In this document: positions 10,742-22,888 of the stretch, one piece after another
Numbering within the stretch: position 1 is the first letter of the stretch
Layout of the letters: every line of letters starts with the position of its first letter
Source of the DNA: Bimuria novae-zelandiae CBS 107.79
Taxonomy: Eukaryota > Ascomycota > Dothideomycetes > Pleosporales > Didymosphaeriaceae
Direction: 5' to 3'
Length of the DNA: 64,000 nucleotides
Assembly (NCBI GenBank): GCA_010015655.1
Contig: ML976660.1
Span: forward strand, 1,001,015-1,065,014
Program-made: the position numbers and the translations under genes
The notes under the pieces: model-generated
Seen by the model: the letters and a program-made list of their open reading frames with translations, nothing else
Told to the model about the DNA's origin: nothing
Databases searched by the model: none

Positions 10742-11311
10742 TACGGAGCGGGCGGAGGTGTTATCTACCTATGTTGAGGCCAGCTTGCTGGATCGTGGTG
10801 AGTTCAGCTGAAGGGTTGTAGCTTGAGGGATGTTCGGCTGCTACACGAGGAGTGTTGAAGCTCCATCTCCAGGCATTCTTGAACCTGTGCGTAGGCATGC
10901 CTACTGCCTTGTTCGACCGCCAGGTGAACAGCTATGTCTTAGTGATATTCTAGCACTTTCTCAGTCTTAGCGACCAACACCAGTGCAGCAGTCATTGCAA
11001 TTGAGCGCCGCATCTGGAGTCCGAGTAACTCAATAGTAAAGTGCACATTTCGACAGCCAAAGGATTTGCCATTAATCATAAGTCGTGCACAGCGGCATTC
11101 AAAGTACTATGGAGAGGGTCTTTAGAGGATGAAGTACGTGGTTTGTTGTCGTTGAAAAAAAAGGTCCCGGAAGCCACGGACTCGTCCATTCCTTATTTCT
11201 AGTGTCGATACTCGCGGTGCTGGTATCCTCTCACTGGCTTAACCATATTCGCCTTCTCATGATTTGACATTTTCAAGTCCAAGCCCCAGCATTGGCTTGT
11301 GCATGTGGCAT
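10742..11311. other. Intergenic, 3' side of the cyclin gene
   Basis: No gene or repeat is recognised. The stretch separates the broken Cys-rich gene from the 3' end of the cyclin-like gene and probably holds the latter's 3' UTR. Confidence 0.35.
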
Positions 11312-12245
11312 TCATTCACCACTATCCTCCCTCTTCATCTCCGCTTCTAGCTCGTCCACCGTCATCGGCACCTTCCTACCCTGCCACTTCGCTCTTTCCT
11401 CCTCCGCAAAACTCCCCACACTCAACATGCCTACCACCAAGAACCCCAGCTCTTCTCTATCTGTATCAAACACCTCCCACCACTCCACCTCCGGCAGCTT
11501 GATTCCCACTTCTTTCGCCGCTAGGTAAATAGTCGCCGTCGCCAGGCTACCCGGCTGATGTGTCAGGTACAGCATCTGCGGGCTCAGCAGCGCGGTATTC
11601 AGGTATGCGGTTGCGCGCTTCGCTAAGTCGGAAGCGCGCGGGTGCGAGAAGACGTCCAGCGCTTGGAGGTACGTTATACCCAGCGTGTACGGGAGCGATA
11701 CGTGCACGTTGAAGCCGAGTGCTTTGAGTATGCGTTGTTCAGTGTCGGAGAGAACAAGGCGACGGGATTGGTATGTCCCTTCCGAGACGTAGTATTGCTC
11801 CGCCTTGCCTTGCTGTAACTGGTCTGGCGTTGGCGTCGGCGTTCCGAGGGTAGAGAGGTATGCGAATACGTTTATGATGCTTCGTGGTGATTTTGGATAC
11901 GGTGAGAGTTTGGTAATTGTGTAGAGCGATGCGGCGGAAACTTGCTACCGTGCATAAATTAGCCATTGATTTCAGGCAGTGATAGGGTAGAAGAAGATTT
12001 ACCTGCACATCGAATTCCGCAAGACTTCCCCCTTCCGGTCCTACCAAGAATCTCATAAACACCACCAAAGCTTGTGCTATCACTTCCTGCGGTAATCGCA
12101 ACAATATGCCTGCAGCTTGCGTGAGCTGGGCGCCTGCGAAGCGGATCGAGTTCTCAAGATGTCGAGGAATGCCATCGATCTGGGAGCCGGATGTTTCCAG
12201 CTGCGCGACAGTCGCGAGAGGATTTGCGAGAGGCGAGACCTGCAT
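11312..12245 (-). CDS. Cyclin-L-like protein
   Basis: There are two exons, 12245-12003 and 11944-11312, with a 58-bp intron (GTAAAT...GGTAG). The spliced frame gives 291 aa. The N-terminal cyclin box includes ENSIRFAGAQLTQAAGILLR and a VIAQALVVFMRF helix, with YLTHQPGSLATATIYLAAKE in the second cyclin fold. The start at MQVSPLANPLATVAQLE fits this fungal cyclin-L group. Cyclin L proteins partner CDK11-type kinases and act in transcription-coupled RNA processing; that role here is by family only. The gene diverges from the neighbour at 12517 across 271 bp. The unspliced frame also runs open into the intron, so a naive model would truncate it. Confidence 0.85.
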
Positions 12246-12516
12246 CGCTAAATTGGTAACTGGTGGTATATACTACGAGAAGTTGAAGACGTTGAGTCTA
12301 ATATCAAACTCGTAGTATGCAATCCGTGCGGGATATCCTTGCGCCGATCAGTTGCACAGTGCACGTGCTTCGAAAATGCCCGCGCACCGCAGCGACGCGT
12401 CGTCGGCCGCCACAACAAAGACTAAACGAAAGTCAGCAATTCAACACACCACCTACACGCGCCGTTTAAAGTGTTGATGAACCCATATATGAATATGCAC
12501 AGGCAGCGCTAAGTGC
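12246..12516. promoter_or_regulatory. Bidirectional promoter region
   Basis: This 271-bp gap lies between divergent start codons at 12245 (minus) and 12517 (plus). It must hold the promoters of both genes. I see no site I can name with confidence. Confidence 0.5.
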
Positions 12517-15000
12517 ATGCCAATGAGAACGCGCCGGAGTATCGAGCCCCCACTTTCGCCCAAACCCATAAGCGCTTCCTACGACTTCGACTCGCGACGC
12601 ACCCATGAGCCCCCCGCCATGTCTTATCCGGTGCAGGTCGAGACGCGAAATACCGACGACACCGTGTCCTTGACCTCGCTGGAGAGCGGCGCCGACGAAT
12701 TCGACCGGCGCATGATCCAAACAGCCCGCGACGAACGCGGCGTGAATGATGCGCGCACGCCGAGAATACAGGCCTTCAGCAAGGCTCGCATACATCCACG
12801 CGTCGGCGTGACTCTGGAGAACCTGGAGAGGCACAATGCTAAGACCAATGCCGCACCGGGACCCAACGCGCACGTCAAGTTCAACAGCCCGCCCAGCAGC
12901 AGCGGCTCGACGCGGTCGGACCTGGCGCTGAACGTACCGAGTGGATGGGGGAGGAAGGCGCGGGTGAAGAGGGATTGGATGCGCACAATCACTGCAGAAG
13001 ACCGGGAGCACACGGCGGATCGGACGACGCCCGACCCGGATGAGACACCCCGTCGCGATGCGGACGAACCACGCCAGTCGATCGAAGACAGCCCGCTTTC
13101 GCACAAGAGCTCCCTGCACGGAACGCCTGCCTCGCAACGTCGATTAAGCATAGACGACTGGAGCTTCGATATGAACGAAGCCTCACTTATCGCGTCTACG
13201 CCCTACCGCCCGCGGAATACCGTTTTGGATGACATACGGCAGAGGGAGATAGAGTCTCTGAAGGAGCAGGGCGTTGCAACGAGCCAATTGGATAGGATTC
13301 GGGAACGTTCGCCGGAAGAGATGCGACGGTCACGCCCTGCTTCGACGAAATCTGCGAATGAACAGACGACTGGGACAGCGCCAGAGCCTGAGAGTCCTAC
13401 GCAAGACCTATCCAATCTACGACTCCACAAACGGACAAACTCATGGCAGGCTATGGGCAAAGCGCCAGCGGTTATGGCGCAGGGGACGGAGAATTCACCA
13501 ATAGTCATGTACAAGAAGAGCTCGGAGACGATTGGCGTGGTAGACAGTCGACTTCTTGCAAATCAAGCGACTCCGGCGAGGCGGCCGCCGAATCGGAGAG
13601 ATGATTCACATGATCTGTTGAGGAGATTGGCAAGGGCATCGAGCACACCGAGTCCCGGTAGGATCGAGACTTCGCGACCGCAGACTGCTCCAACGAAGCA
13701 GATTGGTAGCTCTTCACAGACTGCTGTGACAGAGACATCCCATCCGGTCCCATCTACGAGGGAAACTTCCGGTGCGATCGGGGCGAATGAGATTGCTGCA
13801 GATCGGCGAAACACTGGGGAGGAACAACATCAACCGGATCAGAAGTCAAGCAATGTGCAAACTCCGAACGACATCGAAGCGACACCAAAACCAGCTGAGC
13901 GGTCCATGCTCAACCCCAAAACACCAAGAGTGATGGGTGCATGGGTAGACACCATCATCGAGACCCCTGGCCCATCAAACCTTCAGAGACCTAGCGAAAC
14001 CTCACAATCATCAACCTCGCCTCGCAAACGTAGTCCTCGGAAGCAGCTTGCGCAAGAATCACAGTTAGCGCAACAGGAAAAGGAGCAGGAACAGGTACCC
14101 CCGAAAGTCTCAAAGCTAGACCTTCCACGATCAGTATTAGACGCCATTGTCGAAGAGGCGCGAGCAGGTGGCCACCGGCGCCCTACTGACTACGGAGACT
14201 CTACCATAAACTCACTCGAAGAACTCATAGCGCCCATGGCCGAAGCCTCAGAGTCCGGCGACCCCGACGAAGACACCATAGGCGTCGATGTGCCCACCGC
14301 AGCGCCCCGCAACGAAGCCGAACGACGACGCCAAGAAGAGCTCTCTCACATTCGTCAAATGGACCAGAAGCTGCGGTCAACGCGAACCAGTCTCCGCGAC
14401 ACCAGCCGCGGCATCCGTCGCGTGGAGGAACAAATGGAACGCGACCTCTCCCACGATGCTACGGATGTCGCTGAACGTAGCCCCGACAGCGCCCGCATCG
14501 TCTACCGCGACTACAAATGTCCCTGCGTCGAAGACGGCCACGCACAATCCTCCCTCACAAACAGCCTCAAACGCCTCTTCTACGACGCTCGCCTGAAGCC
14601 CACGCGCCGCGGCTGGGGCCTGACCTGGCTCAGCATCGCTCTCCTCACACTACTCACATGGTTCGTCCTCGAGAACATCTGCTGCGAGATATGGGGCCAT
14701 CACACGTATGCCAGCTCGTACACGGGATACGGCGTGGTGTGGGGCGCACCAGAGTACCCCTACGTCCTGCCGACGATGACGTATCGCGCGTTTGTGCGCC
14801 CGTGGTGGCGGCCTCTCTACGCTCTCCTGAGTTGGATGTGGAGGGTTAGCGGAGGGGGAAGCGAGGACGCGGCACCGATGACGGCTCGGACGACGGCGAC
14901 GAGGATCGCAGAGAGGATTCTGCTAAGGGGCCAGGCTGGAGCGGAGTTTGAAGAGGAAGCGAGCGTGTTGGGTATGGCAGGGGATGAGGTTCTGCGGTGA
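12517..15000 (+). CDS. Large disordered protein with C-terminal membrane segment
   Basis: One uninterrupted frame of 827 codons. Residues 1 to about 690 are rich in Ser, Pro, Arg, Glu and Thr with many SP/TP sites and appear disordered, with short conserved-looking islands (MGAWVDTIIETPGP; KLDLPRSVLDAIVEEARAGG; a charged coiled-coil-like RQMDQKLRSTRTSLRDTSRG). A Cys pair (YKCPC) near 670 precedes a basic stretch and a hydrophobic segment, LTWLSIALLTLLTWFVLENI, around 703-722. A second, aromatic-rich hydrophobic region lies near 745-775. This layout would suit a tail-anchored protein of the nuclear envelope, ER or spindle pole body, but I do not recognise a named family. Translation could also begin at the MSYPVQ codon, 34 residues in. 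Confidence 0.8.
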   Translation: MPMRTRRSIEPPLSPKPISASYDFDSRRTHEPPAMSYPVQVETRNTDDTVSLTSLESGADEFDRRMIQTARDERGVNDARTPRIQAFSKARIHPRVGVTLENLERHNAKTNAAPGPNAHVKFNSPPSSSGSTRSDLALNVPSGWGRKARVKRDWMRTITAEDREHTADRTTPDPDETPRRDADEPRQSIEDSPLSHKSSLHGTPASQRRLSIDDWSFDMNEASLIASTPYRPRNTVLDDIRQREIESLKEQGVATSQLDRIRERSPEEMRRSRPASTKSANEQTTGTAPEPESPTQDLSNLRLHKRTNSWQAMGKAPAVMAQGTENSPIVMYKKSSETIGVVDSRLLANQATPARRPPNRRDDSHDLLRRLARASSTPSPGRIETSRPQTAPTKQIGSSSQTAVTETSHPVPSTRETSGAIGANEIAADRRNTGEEQHQPDQKSSNVQTPNDIEATPKPAERSMLNPKTPRVMGAWVDTIIETPGPSNLQRPSETSQSSTSPRKRSPRKQLAQESQLAQQEKEQEQVPPKVSKLDLPRSVLDAIVEEARAGGHRRPTDYGDSTINSLEELIAPMAEASESGDPDEDTIGVDVPTAAPRNEAERRRQEELSHIRQMDQKLRSTRTSLRDTSRGIRRVEEQMERDLSHDATDVAERSPDSARIVYRDYKCPCVEDGHAQSSLTNSLKRLFYDARLKPTRRGWGLTWLSIALLTLLTWFVLENICCEIWGHHTYASSYTGYGVVWGAPEYPYVLPTMTYRAFVRPWWRPLYALLSWMWRVSGGGSEDAAPMTARTTATRIAERILLRGQAGAEFEEEASVLGMAGDEVLR

Positions 15001-15190
15001 GACGGGCATCTTTGTACAGCGTCGAGGGCATTGTTTTGAGCATAGGCATTGGGCATTTTTGGTATTAGCGCGGCGTTTGTGACATTTTTGTATAGGTCCC
15101 TAATCCGTAGGGTATTGAATGTGCAGCTGTATTCTTCAACCATGTGCGATGCTGTCTAGATCAGCTCGAAGTCGCTCGTGCTTGGGACTA

Positions 15191-15475
15191 NNNNNNNNNN
15201 NNNNNNNNNNNNNNNNNNNNNNNNNNNNNNNNNNNNNNNNNNNNNNNNNNNNNNNNNNNNNNNNNNNNNNNNNNNNNNNNNNNNNNNNNNNNNNNNNNNN
15301 NNNNNNNNNNNNNNNNNNNNNNNNNNNNNNNNNNNNNNNNNNNNNNNNNNNNNNNNNNNNNNNNNNNNNNNNNNNNNNNNNNNNNNNNNNNNNNNNNNNN
15401 NNNNNNNNNNNNNNNNNNNNNNNNNNNNNNNNNNNNNNNNNNNNNNNNNNNNNNNNNNNNNNNNNNNNNNNNNNN
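15191..15475. other. Assembly gap (run of N)
   Basis: There are 285 unresolved bases. The sequence to the left is normal genic DNA and the sequence to the right is already about 20 bases inside a MULE end. The left boundary of the repeat block, the left end and target duplication of MULE copy 2, and probably the left end of the enclosing Fot1-like element all lie in or beyond this gap. The true gap size may differ. Confidence 0.99.
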
Positions 15476-16616
15476 TAATAATTTCCCATCTACCACTGTT
15501 TCAGATACACTACCACACACGTGACGTCAGTTTGTAAAATATCCCACATGCCACTGTTTCTATCCTAGATGCCACTATTCTATTAGTAGGCTTCGCGCCT
15601 CCCCCAGACGCTTTTAGACAGCAGACAAAGGCAGCAGTAGTTTTACATAAAGGGAAAGGTCAAAGATTGTATTATAATAGATCTAAATCTCTATCTATAG
15701 TCTTATAATTAGCCTGTTTAAGCTCTTTTTTTTAATTGCGTTAATAGGGCTAAAGGCTCTTCGCTTTAGATATTACTCTTTTTTTTATCCCTACTTGCTA
15801 CAGGCCTTTTGTTTCTACCTAGTAGACTTAATATAACATTAATAGTGATATTTAGAACAGGGCTAGATATATTAAACGTAAAGGTATTGTTCGTAACAGT
15901 GGAATTAATATAAATAACTTGTAAAGCGGCTAGATTTCCTTAAGAGCTACTACTACTTTGCTATTTATCCTCGTCTAGCCGTAGCTGCTAGTCTAAAATT
16001 GGCTAGGGGACTAGAGGTTCAGGAGATAGGGACCACAAGATTAAATATTCTACTTCCGTTATAGATGCCTGTGCTCTATAAGGTTAACCCTATTTGTTAT
16101 TTCTATTCTTATTTACTGCTTATCTAGTAGCGCCAATCCCCTAAGCCTAGTAACGCTCTCTTATTACCTTAATTTCTCTAAGGTCCGCTTGTATAGCTCT
16201 AATCCGTTGCCATAAGGTACCGTGCTCTCTTAAGTCTGGCGGTTAGGAAATCAAAGATAGGCTAAATATAGTTTTATTAGGAAGTTAAGTTAATACCTAT
16301 TAATTAGGTATATCCTGTTCGGGACGGCGCTAGATAGGTGCAATCTAACTAGGATAATCTAATATATCTAGGTGCTGTTAGAAATATGTTGCGCCTAATT
16401 AATACCAGTTTCGAGCCTTATCCTGTTGCTCCTTCTAACCGTTAGATAATACTAGATTTCTAAGTCTCTAGGCCTCTGTCTCCCGCGTCCTTCGCTTTAT
16501 CCTCTTCTAGACCAGGCGACCTCGCAAGGGAGCGTCAGGAGGTGGCTTTATAATACTATTAGGTTTAAGATTATTTAGTAAAACTAGTAATAGAGAGTAC
16601 CTATACTGCTTACAAT

Positions 16617-16825
16617 TGTCAGATTATATGCAGTAGAGAACCTAGGCTAGAAGAGGTTAGGGGCTATTGCACATAACGCACAGACAGGAACTTTAAATAG
16701 GAGGCGTTAACTAGCTTTAGAAGAAAAAACATCGAATCTATTAACATAATCACTTCTTGATCAGACCCTATACTATAACACACAGACAATTATCATCTAT
16801 CCTTAATAACCTAAAAAATCTAACA
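16617..16825 (+). repeat. Left LTR of Copia copy 1
   Basis: The 209-bp terminal repeat has TG...CA ends; the final G of TCTGACA is mutated to A. It is paired with 21640-21848. Confidence 0.9.
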
Positions 16826-16855
16826 ATTAAGAGTCTCACTGCCTTAACTACTAAC

Positions 16856-19800
16856 ATGACAACGCTATACCTACGCGACGCAACGATGATCACGCTGCGC
16901 GACTACACTGACTACACGGCGTAGGTTACACAAATCCAGTCAAGATGCGTACTCTATCGTATCTAGAATCTACTAGATCCAAAATCAACGACTGCGCCAA
17001 AACCTGAGCCAGTAATCCTATAAGCTCTAAAACTAGCTAACTACACTCTAGCTGCTAGTATTACAACGCTAACGCGCATTTCTAAACTATCCACGTTAGG
17101 TATTAAAGCCTTTAAAGAGGATCTTAAGTACTATAAGACGTTGCTCAAAGAATTTAAGAACAATCAACACGCATTTAAGAAGGAGTAGTTAAGCCTCTAG
17201 TAAATTATTATCTTTATATAATTAATAATTAGCTAGCATCTCCAAAGGACGTGCTGCCTACCTAATTAACTACTTAGATAGTAGATTATTAACCTTAAAG
17301 CTATAGTTAGCGTTAATACGTTATTTAAACAAAAACGCGCACGCGACCAATATCACTCCTCCCTAAAACTACCATAAACCACGAATACATGGGATATATA
17401 GCTAGCAGAATACAATTAAGCAGCCACTAAAGCGGAGACGTATAAAGTCCTAGAATTAATATAGTTTAACGCTGTAGCAAAAGACTTCCTAAACGCTATG
17501 AATAAAGTCGCTCCTACGTGGTTAACGACCTTTTAGGACAACGGACGGTTCACACCAGGCATGACCAGGAAAGAAATAATGAAGCGTTTCCAAGAACATA
17601 TAATGCTAAACTACCTAATATCGCGAATAAAGCAGAGATCTGTCTTCGTAACGGGTGACTTATTAGAGCTTGGTGAAAGCGGCAAACCCGCCTGGAGCAT
17701 ATAAAGTGGGGACGCCTATAGTGCTAAAACGTTATTATCTAGAAAACGGGGTAGACCTTGATATTAACGTACAGGCTAGTAGATAGTTGAGCAAGACTCC
17801 CCGCTGGACCTTTTAACCCCTATTAAAGCAGGTGGGCGCCTAAAATCTATTAAAGCAGAAAGGTAGAAATGCCATGCATATAGCATGTGGCACTCTATAA
17901 GAGACTGCTTTTATATAAATCTAGCGAAAGCCCCAGAATAGTAGTAGCTAAATAAAAAGATCAAGGAACTTATCGCGCTAAAGTAAGAGCACGATCTAGA
18001 GTTCTAAGGACTTCTAAGAGGTTAAAGCAGGCCTAGAACTAGAACTCCACCTATAAAGAACTCTTATACTCTAACTCCAGAGATCACTAAACAGTGACTA
18101 AATAGCAGATAAATATCTACTATACAAGCAGTATTTGCCGCGTCTTTTAGAACAAGTTGAATTGATTATCCACTGCGACGTTCATTTATCCTCAATTCTG
18201 GCTCAACCTGCCACATTACGAACGATCCCGATCGGATATACGATTACCAATCGCCGGCACAAGGAGATTTTGTGTAGGTAGGCAATATATAAATATGGAT
18301 TAAGGGGTATAGATTACTTGTTATAAATCTATAACACGAACAGGGAGCTGAAAGATTAGTACTATACGATATAGCTATTTGTCTAGACCTGTTATGTAAC
18401 CTTATCTCCTTCCAAGTGTTGAGACAGCAAGGATTCTAGTAGGATACTAAATCGGAACCCACCGCCCTTAAGAGACTAAATAGAACAACTATCGGAGAAC
18501 TTTAAGAGATCTATAGGCAATAGGTACTAGAACACTAGCCCATGCACCACTTAGCTTATTACACACATACCCATAACTCTCGAACGCAGAGACGAAGTCA
18601 GAAAGTATTAGCCCTACTCTAGCACAAGAGGCTTAGTTATCCAAGACCTGCGATAATTAAACACTTAGTGCAACAATCTAAGGGGGTGCGCGTTAAGGGA
18701 ATTATAATAGTAGAGTGCAACTTATGTAGACAAGCAAAGATATAGAGGCAAATTAGCCACGCACTAAGAATTAATAAGTAAGGACCTAGAGAGAGGCTTA
18801 CTATTAATTTCTATTTATATAAACCGTAGACGTTTAACAAGGAGAAGAGCTAGATACTTATTACAGACAAGTACTTAAAGTTCTAATAGGATTTCTACTT
18901 TACTAATAACTAAACGGCTAAGTTAATTATTAACGCACTAACGAACTTCTTCTAATTCCTTAAAAACTAATACAATATTACTCCAAAAATTATTAAATTA
19001 GATAATAAGATTACAATAGTTAAGCCTAAAGTCGAACGCTAGTTGCAAGGGCAAGGCATAGTTATTAAGCCTTTAGCACTAGATACACAAGCTTAGAACG
19101 GGGGCGCTAAACGCTTAGGGGGTGTAAATAAGGAGAAATCGCGCGCAATGCGCCTAGACGCGAACCTTCTATAGGAGCTCTAGCCAGAAATTATATAAGC
19201 CGGAGTATACCTATATAATCGAACGCCGAACTACTCGAATAACTAGAAGACGCCATACGAGCTATTCTTCACACGTGTATTACTAGCAAATAGATTAATT
19301 GCATTATTTAAGAAACTAAATCTAGCTTACTTAAAAGCCTATAGTTGCAAAGCGTTTGCAATGACGGATAATACACATGAAGGAAAGTCTCGACTACAGA
19401 GACTAGATCCAAAGGCATGGATTGGATATCTAGTAGGATACTAATTATCCAACATCTATCAGATCTAGGTTCCCTCACTCGCAAAAGTCATCAGCACGTG
19501 GGACGTAATTTTCGACGAGAACATAATCTTTAACGGCAAAACTAAGGATCTTATAGACAATCTTATGCATAGCACACTAGACAAGATAGCGACGTATATC
19601 AAGACAATTAAGCTACCGCCACCTATGTACTAACTAGAAATTAAATCGTTTCACGAAGACGAAACCGTCAACCATAATACAAATAATAACAAAGAGCTGG
19701 ATCCACCAGGCTACTACCAAGAACGAAAGATTAGGGATTACTACCTAACTTTGCTAATAACACCACCGCCTGTAGCCTTACTAGCGTAGTTAATAATTAG

Positions 19801-21523
19801 GGAAGTATCAAGCATTCCTGAAATTTAATTATCGAAGACAGTTCCCTGGGCGGCAGCCTTTATGGCAGGAACCGAAGCCAGGAACGTGGGCAAGTATAAA
19901 AAAGATCTAATTAATAAAGTAAGGATAAAGAGACTACTTGCAAAAGGCATTAAAATTCACTAATCGTAATTACCACCTCCGCCTACATTCAAAACAAACC
20001 TCGACGAACACCTAATAGGAGAATTATTCAAGGAAGCACAACGATTGCACCTAGATAGTCACAAAATCATAAAGTCATGGGTGGAAGTACCATACAAGAC
20101 CGCAAAGGCGACAGGATAATAGATCCTAGATTGCATGTGGGTGTATGTGTATAAGTTTAATAAACACCACCAATTTATTAAGTGCAAAGCACGACTGGTA
20201 GTTAAAGGAAACTAATAACGCAATATTACCTCTTAGGACACCTACGCAGCGACACTAGCAGGACGTTCCTTTTAACTACTTATAGCTATTGCGGCTAAAT
20301 ATAATCTTAAACTAATATAATATAACGTTACTAACGCATTTGTGCACGCATTACTAGACAGAGAAGTATATATGCGAATGCTATAACGGTATAGAAAACC
20401 TGGCACTATCTTGAAAGTTTAAAAAGCCTTGTATAGACTGAGAATCTCTCTATTACTCTGGTAGAAGGAATTCACAGCGACGCTCACTTAACTTAGGTTT
20501 TAGAGTGTACCCTATAAGCGCTGCTATATAATTAAGGACAGGATTATTATTTTCTTTTACGTAGACAACATTATCCTTGCGTACTAAAAATCCAAAACCT
20601 ATAAAGCGCAGTAAGCCGTAGAGCAACTTAAGAAGAAGTACTTAATAATAGGTGGAGAAAGCCTACAATAGTTCCTAGGGATTAAAGTAATTAGAGATTG
20701 TTAAAAACAACTTATTTAACTCTCCCAGGCTTCATACTGCGACAAAATCAGCCGCCTAATTAACGACCGAACAATCTAGCACGATACTCTAATAGCAATA
20801 GGGGAGCTTAAGCTAAGAGAAGGACTAGCTTCACCCTCGGAAATTAATAAGTATTAACGTAAGATTAGATTACTATTGTATGTAGCTATTAGCACGCGAC
20901 TAGATATCGCCTTTATAACCTCTTAACTAGCCAGATTCCTCGCGAATCTAGGACTAGAGCACCACCATGCTGCCGACTAAGTCTTATTATATCTTAACGA
21001 CACGAAGTGGATAACGCTCTAAGTTAGTAGAGGTAATTCCTTACAAGTAGCTAGTGACGCTTTATTCGCTAATAATACACTAGACCGCAAGAGCTTATAA
21101 GGATATGCTATTAAACTATTTAATAGACTTATTACGTGGAGAGCCAGCAAACAGGAGACTATTACAATATTAACTATAGAAGCTAAACTCCTGGCACTTT
21201 TACAAGTAGCTAAAGAAGCCATCTTTACGTCTCGCTTAATTAAAGAGCTAAGGGTTCAATTACCTAGCCTAATAATTATAATTAAATACGACAACTAGCA
21301 GACCATTAGACTAGTAACCTAGGAAGTTTTTAAGCTACAAACTAAGTTACGGCATGTGGATATCCACAATTACTGGCTCCGACAGGAAGTCATGGGCGGT
21401 AGAATCGATGTAAAGTACACACGATCTAAAGATATAATTATAGATAGCCTTACAAAGACACTCCTAGTAAATAAGTGGCTAGCCTTTTTGGACCATTTAG
21501 GACTAGTAGAGATAAGAGATTAA
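16856..21523 (+). pseudogene. Copia gag-pol remnant, copy 1
   Basis: The frame starts at an ATG at 16856 (MTTLYLRDATMITLRDYTDY) and ends at a TAA at 21521 after GLVEIRD. Recognisable parts are a CxH-type nucleocapsid-like stretch near 17868-17920, an integrase zinc-binding-like region with a conserved CNLC segment near 18720, the reverse-transcriptase YVDN box (FYVDNIILAY) near 20555-20585, and an RNase H segment near 21040-21250. Dozens of TAG/TAA codons, mostly where CAG/CAA is expected, make it non-functional. Confidence 0.8.
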
Positions 21524-21639
21524 AAGGTAGCACGTGAAGCACCTCTAGAGGAGATTTAAGATTAATTTAATAACCTTTCCTTTATGTAACCTTAGCATGT
21601 GCAGCTTAAATTAATAGATCCCTCTAAGCTAAAGGGGTG

Positions 21640-21848
21640 TGTCAGATTATATGTAGTAGAGAACCTAGGCTAGAAGAGGTTAGGGGCTATTGCACATGAC
21701 GCACAGACAGGAACTTTAAACAGGAGGCGTTAACTAGCTTTAGAAGAAAAAACATCGAATCTATCAACATGATTACTTCTTGATTAGACCCAATACTGTG
21801 ACACACAGACAATTATCATCCATCCTTAATAACCTGAAAAATCTGACA
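21640..21848 (+). repeat. Right LTR of Copia copy 1
   Basis: The 209-bp terminal repeat has intact TGTCAG...CTGACA ends and is preceded by a polypurine tract at 21631-21639. Confidence 0.9.
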
Positions 21849-22530
21849 ACAATACTCAGATATCTCGTAGAACTTAGCGATATAGTTCTCGGGTTTAGTA
21901 TTAAAGAACTAACAGACAGCAATCGCATGTCTATAGGGAATTTTATAATCCTAGAAAGCGAGATAAGAGTATTTCTAAGTTTTAAGCTAAATAAGACAAG
22001 TGTTCTAGTCTCCTAGATTTACTTAGTATGCTAGAGCTACCATATTCTCGCGCTCTTAAGGAGTTACAAAGTACTAGTTACTCTCCTTAAGCTCTTTCTA
22101 GAAATATGCTATAGTAAAGTTAGTATACTTCTTGTCTTTCTAGGGGTTATGACGTCTTTTGTAGAATTTCGACATTATATATATCTATATATAATAGAGT
22201 AAATAAAGAATCGGTAAGTTGCGAGCCTCCTATAGCTTGGTCTTAGTCTAAATAGAATAATAGGCTTTCTAACAGATCCACTTACCATCCATGCGTTATT
22301 TATCGACTCAGAAATATTAGAACATGTTTAACCAAACTATAGGAAATCGACTAGTGGTGCATATAATGTTACGTAGTGCTTTGTATCGATCTAACCTAGA
22401 TAGTGACGCGCAGGAACAGAAAGCGACTCGATCTAATCTAAAAAGGCTTTAAATTTAGCCTTCGACTTAACTAGACAAGCAGCTCTAAATATCTTCTTAA
22501 CCTTTCTTCTAAATTCGTTTCTAACATTCT

Positions 22531-22888
22531 CCGCAAGATGTTGGGTATAGTAATAATAAAAAGCCTTTAGGAAAACCTCTTTAATAACTAAAACTAGACC
22601 TTTTGCTTAATTGCTAATAATTGTAAGATGCTCAAAATCGTTACGTTCTTTCTTGGTAGTATCGAGGTTGCCTAGAAAGTATTCTCTAAAGCCATGCAGA
22701 AAGCTAAGCCATAATTCTTTAGACTCGTTTCTAGCGAATCCCTACATTAATAGTAGGATTTCCTCGTTGGCGTCAAGTGTTGTAAGAATAAGGAGAACCA
22801 GGTTCTTATCTAACTTTATATAGGCACTATTAATACAGACAAACTGTCAAGAGTGCCAAAATGCATGAATACAAGCCTTCGGTGCCAC
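22531..22888 (-). pseudogene. MULE transposase remnant, copy 2
   Basis: This is the reverse-strand counterpart of 2098-2455: the DANEEILLLM segment is readable on the minus strand near 22740-22775, next to a decayed core. It is broken by stops on both sides. It is recognised by direct similarity to copy 1 and not independently. Confidence 0.65.

Larger units (their letters stand above)
16617..21848 (+). mobile_element. Ty1/Copia LTR retrotransposon, copy 1
   Basis: Two 209-bp LTRs (16617-16825 and 21640-21848) begin TGTCAGATT and end TCTGACA (TCTAACA in the left one). The element is flanked by the 5-bp duplication ACAAT (16612-16616, 21849-21853). A purine run, AAAGGGGTG, precedes the right LTR. 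The LTRs differ almost only by C/T and G/A changes in CA/TG context, the mark of RIP. Internal gag-pol order on the + strand (nucleocapsid, integrase, reverse transcriptase, RNase H) is that of Copia. It is inserted in MULE copy 2. Confidence 0.92.

Noticed and set aside
15119..15537. Open frames spanning the gap
   Set aside because: They consist mostly of unknown residues from the run of N and have no support.
21019..21222. Frames MASLATCKSARSLASIVN (minus, here) and MKIASLATYKSARSLASIVN (plus, 29970-30179)
   Set aside because: They are antisense to the RNase H region of the two Copia copies; similarity between them only reflects the repeat.
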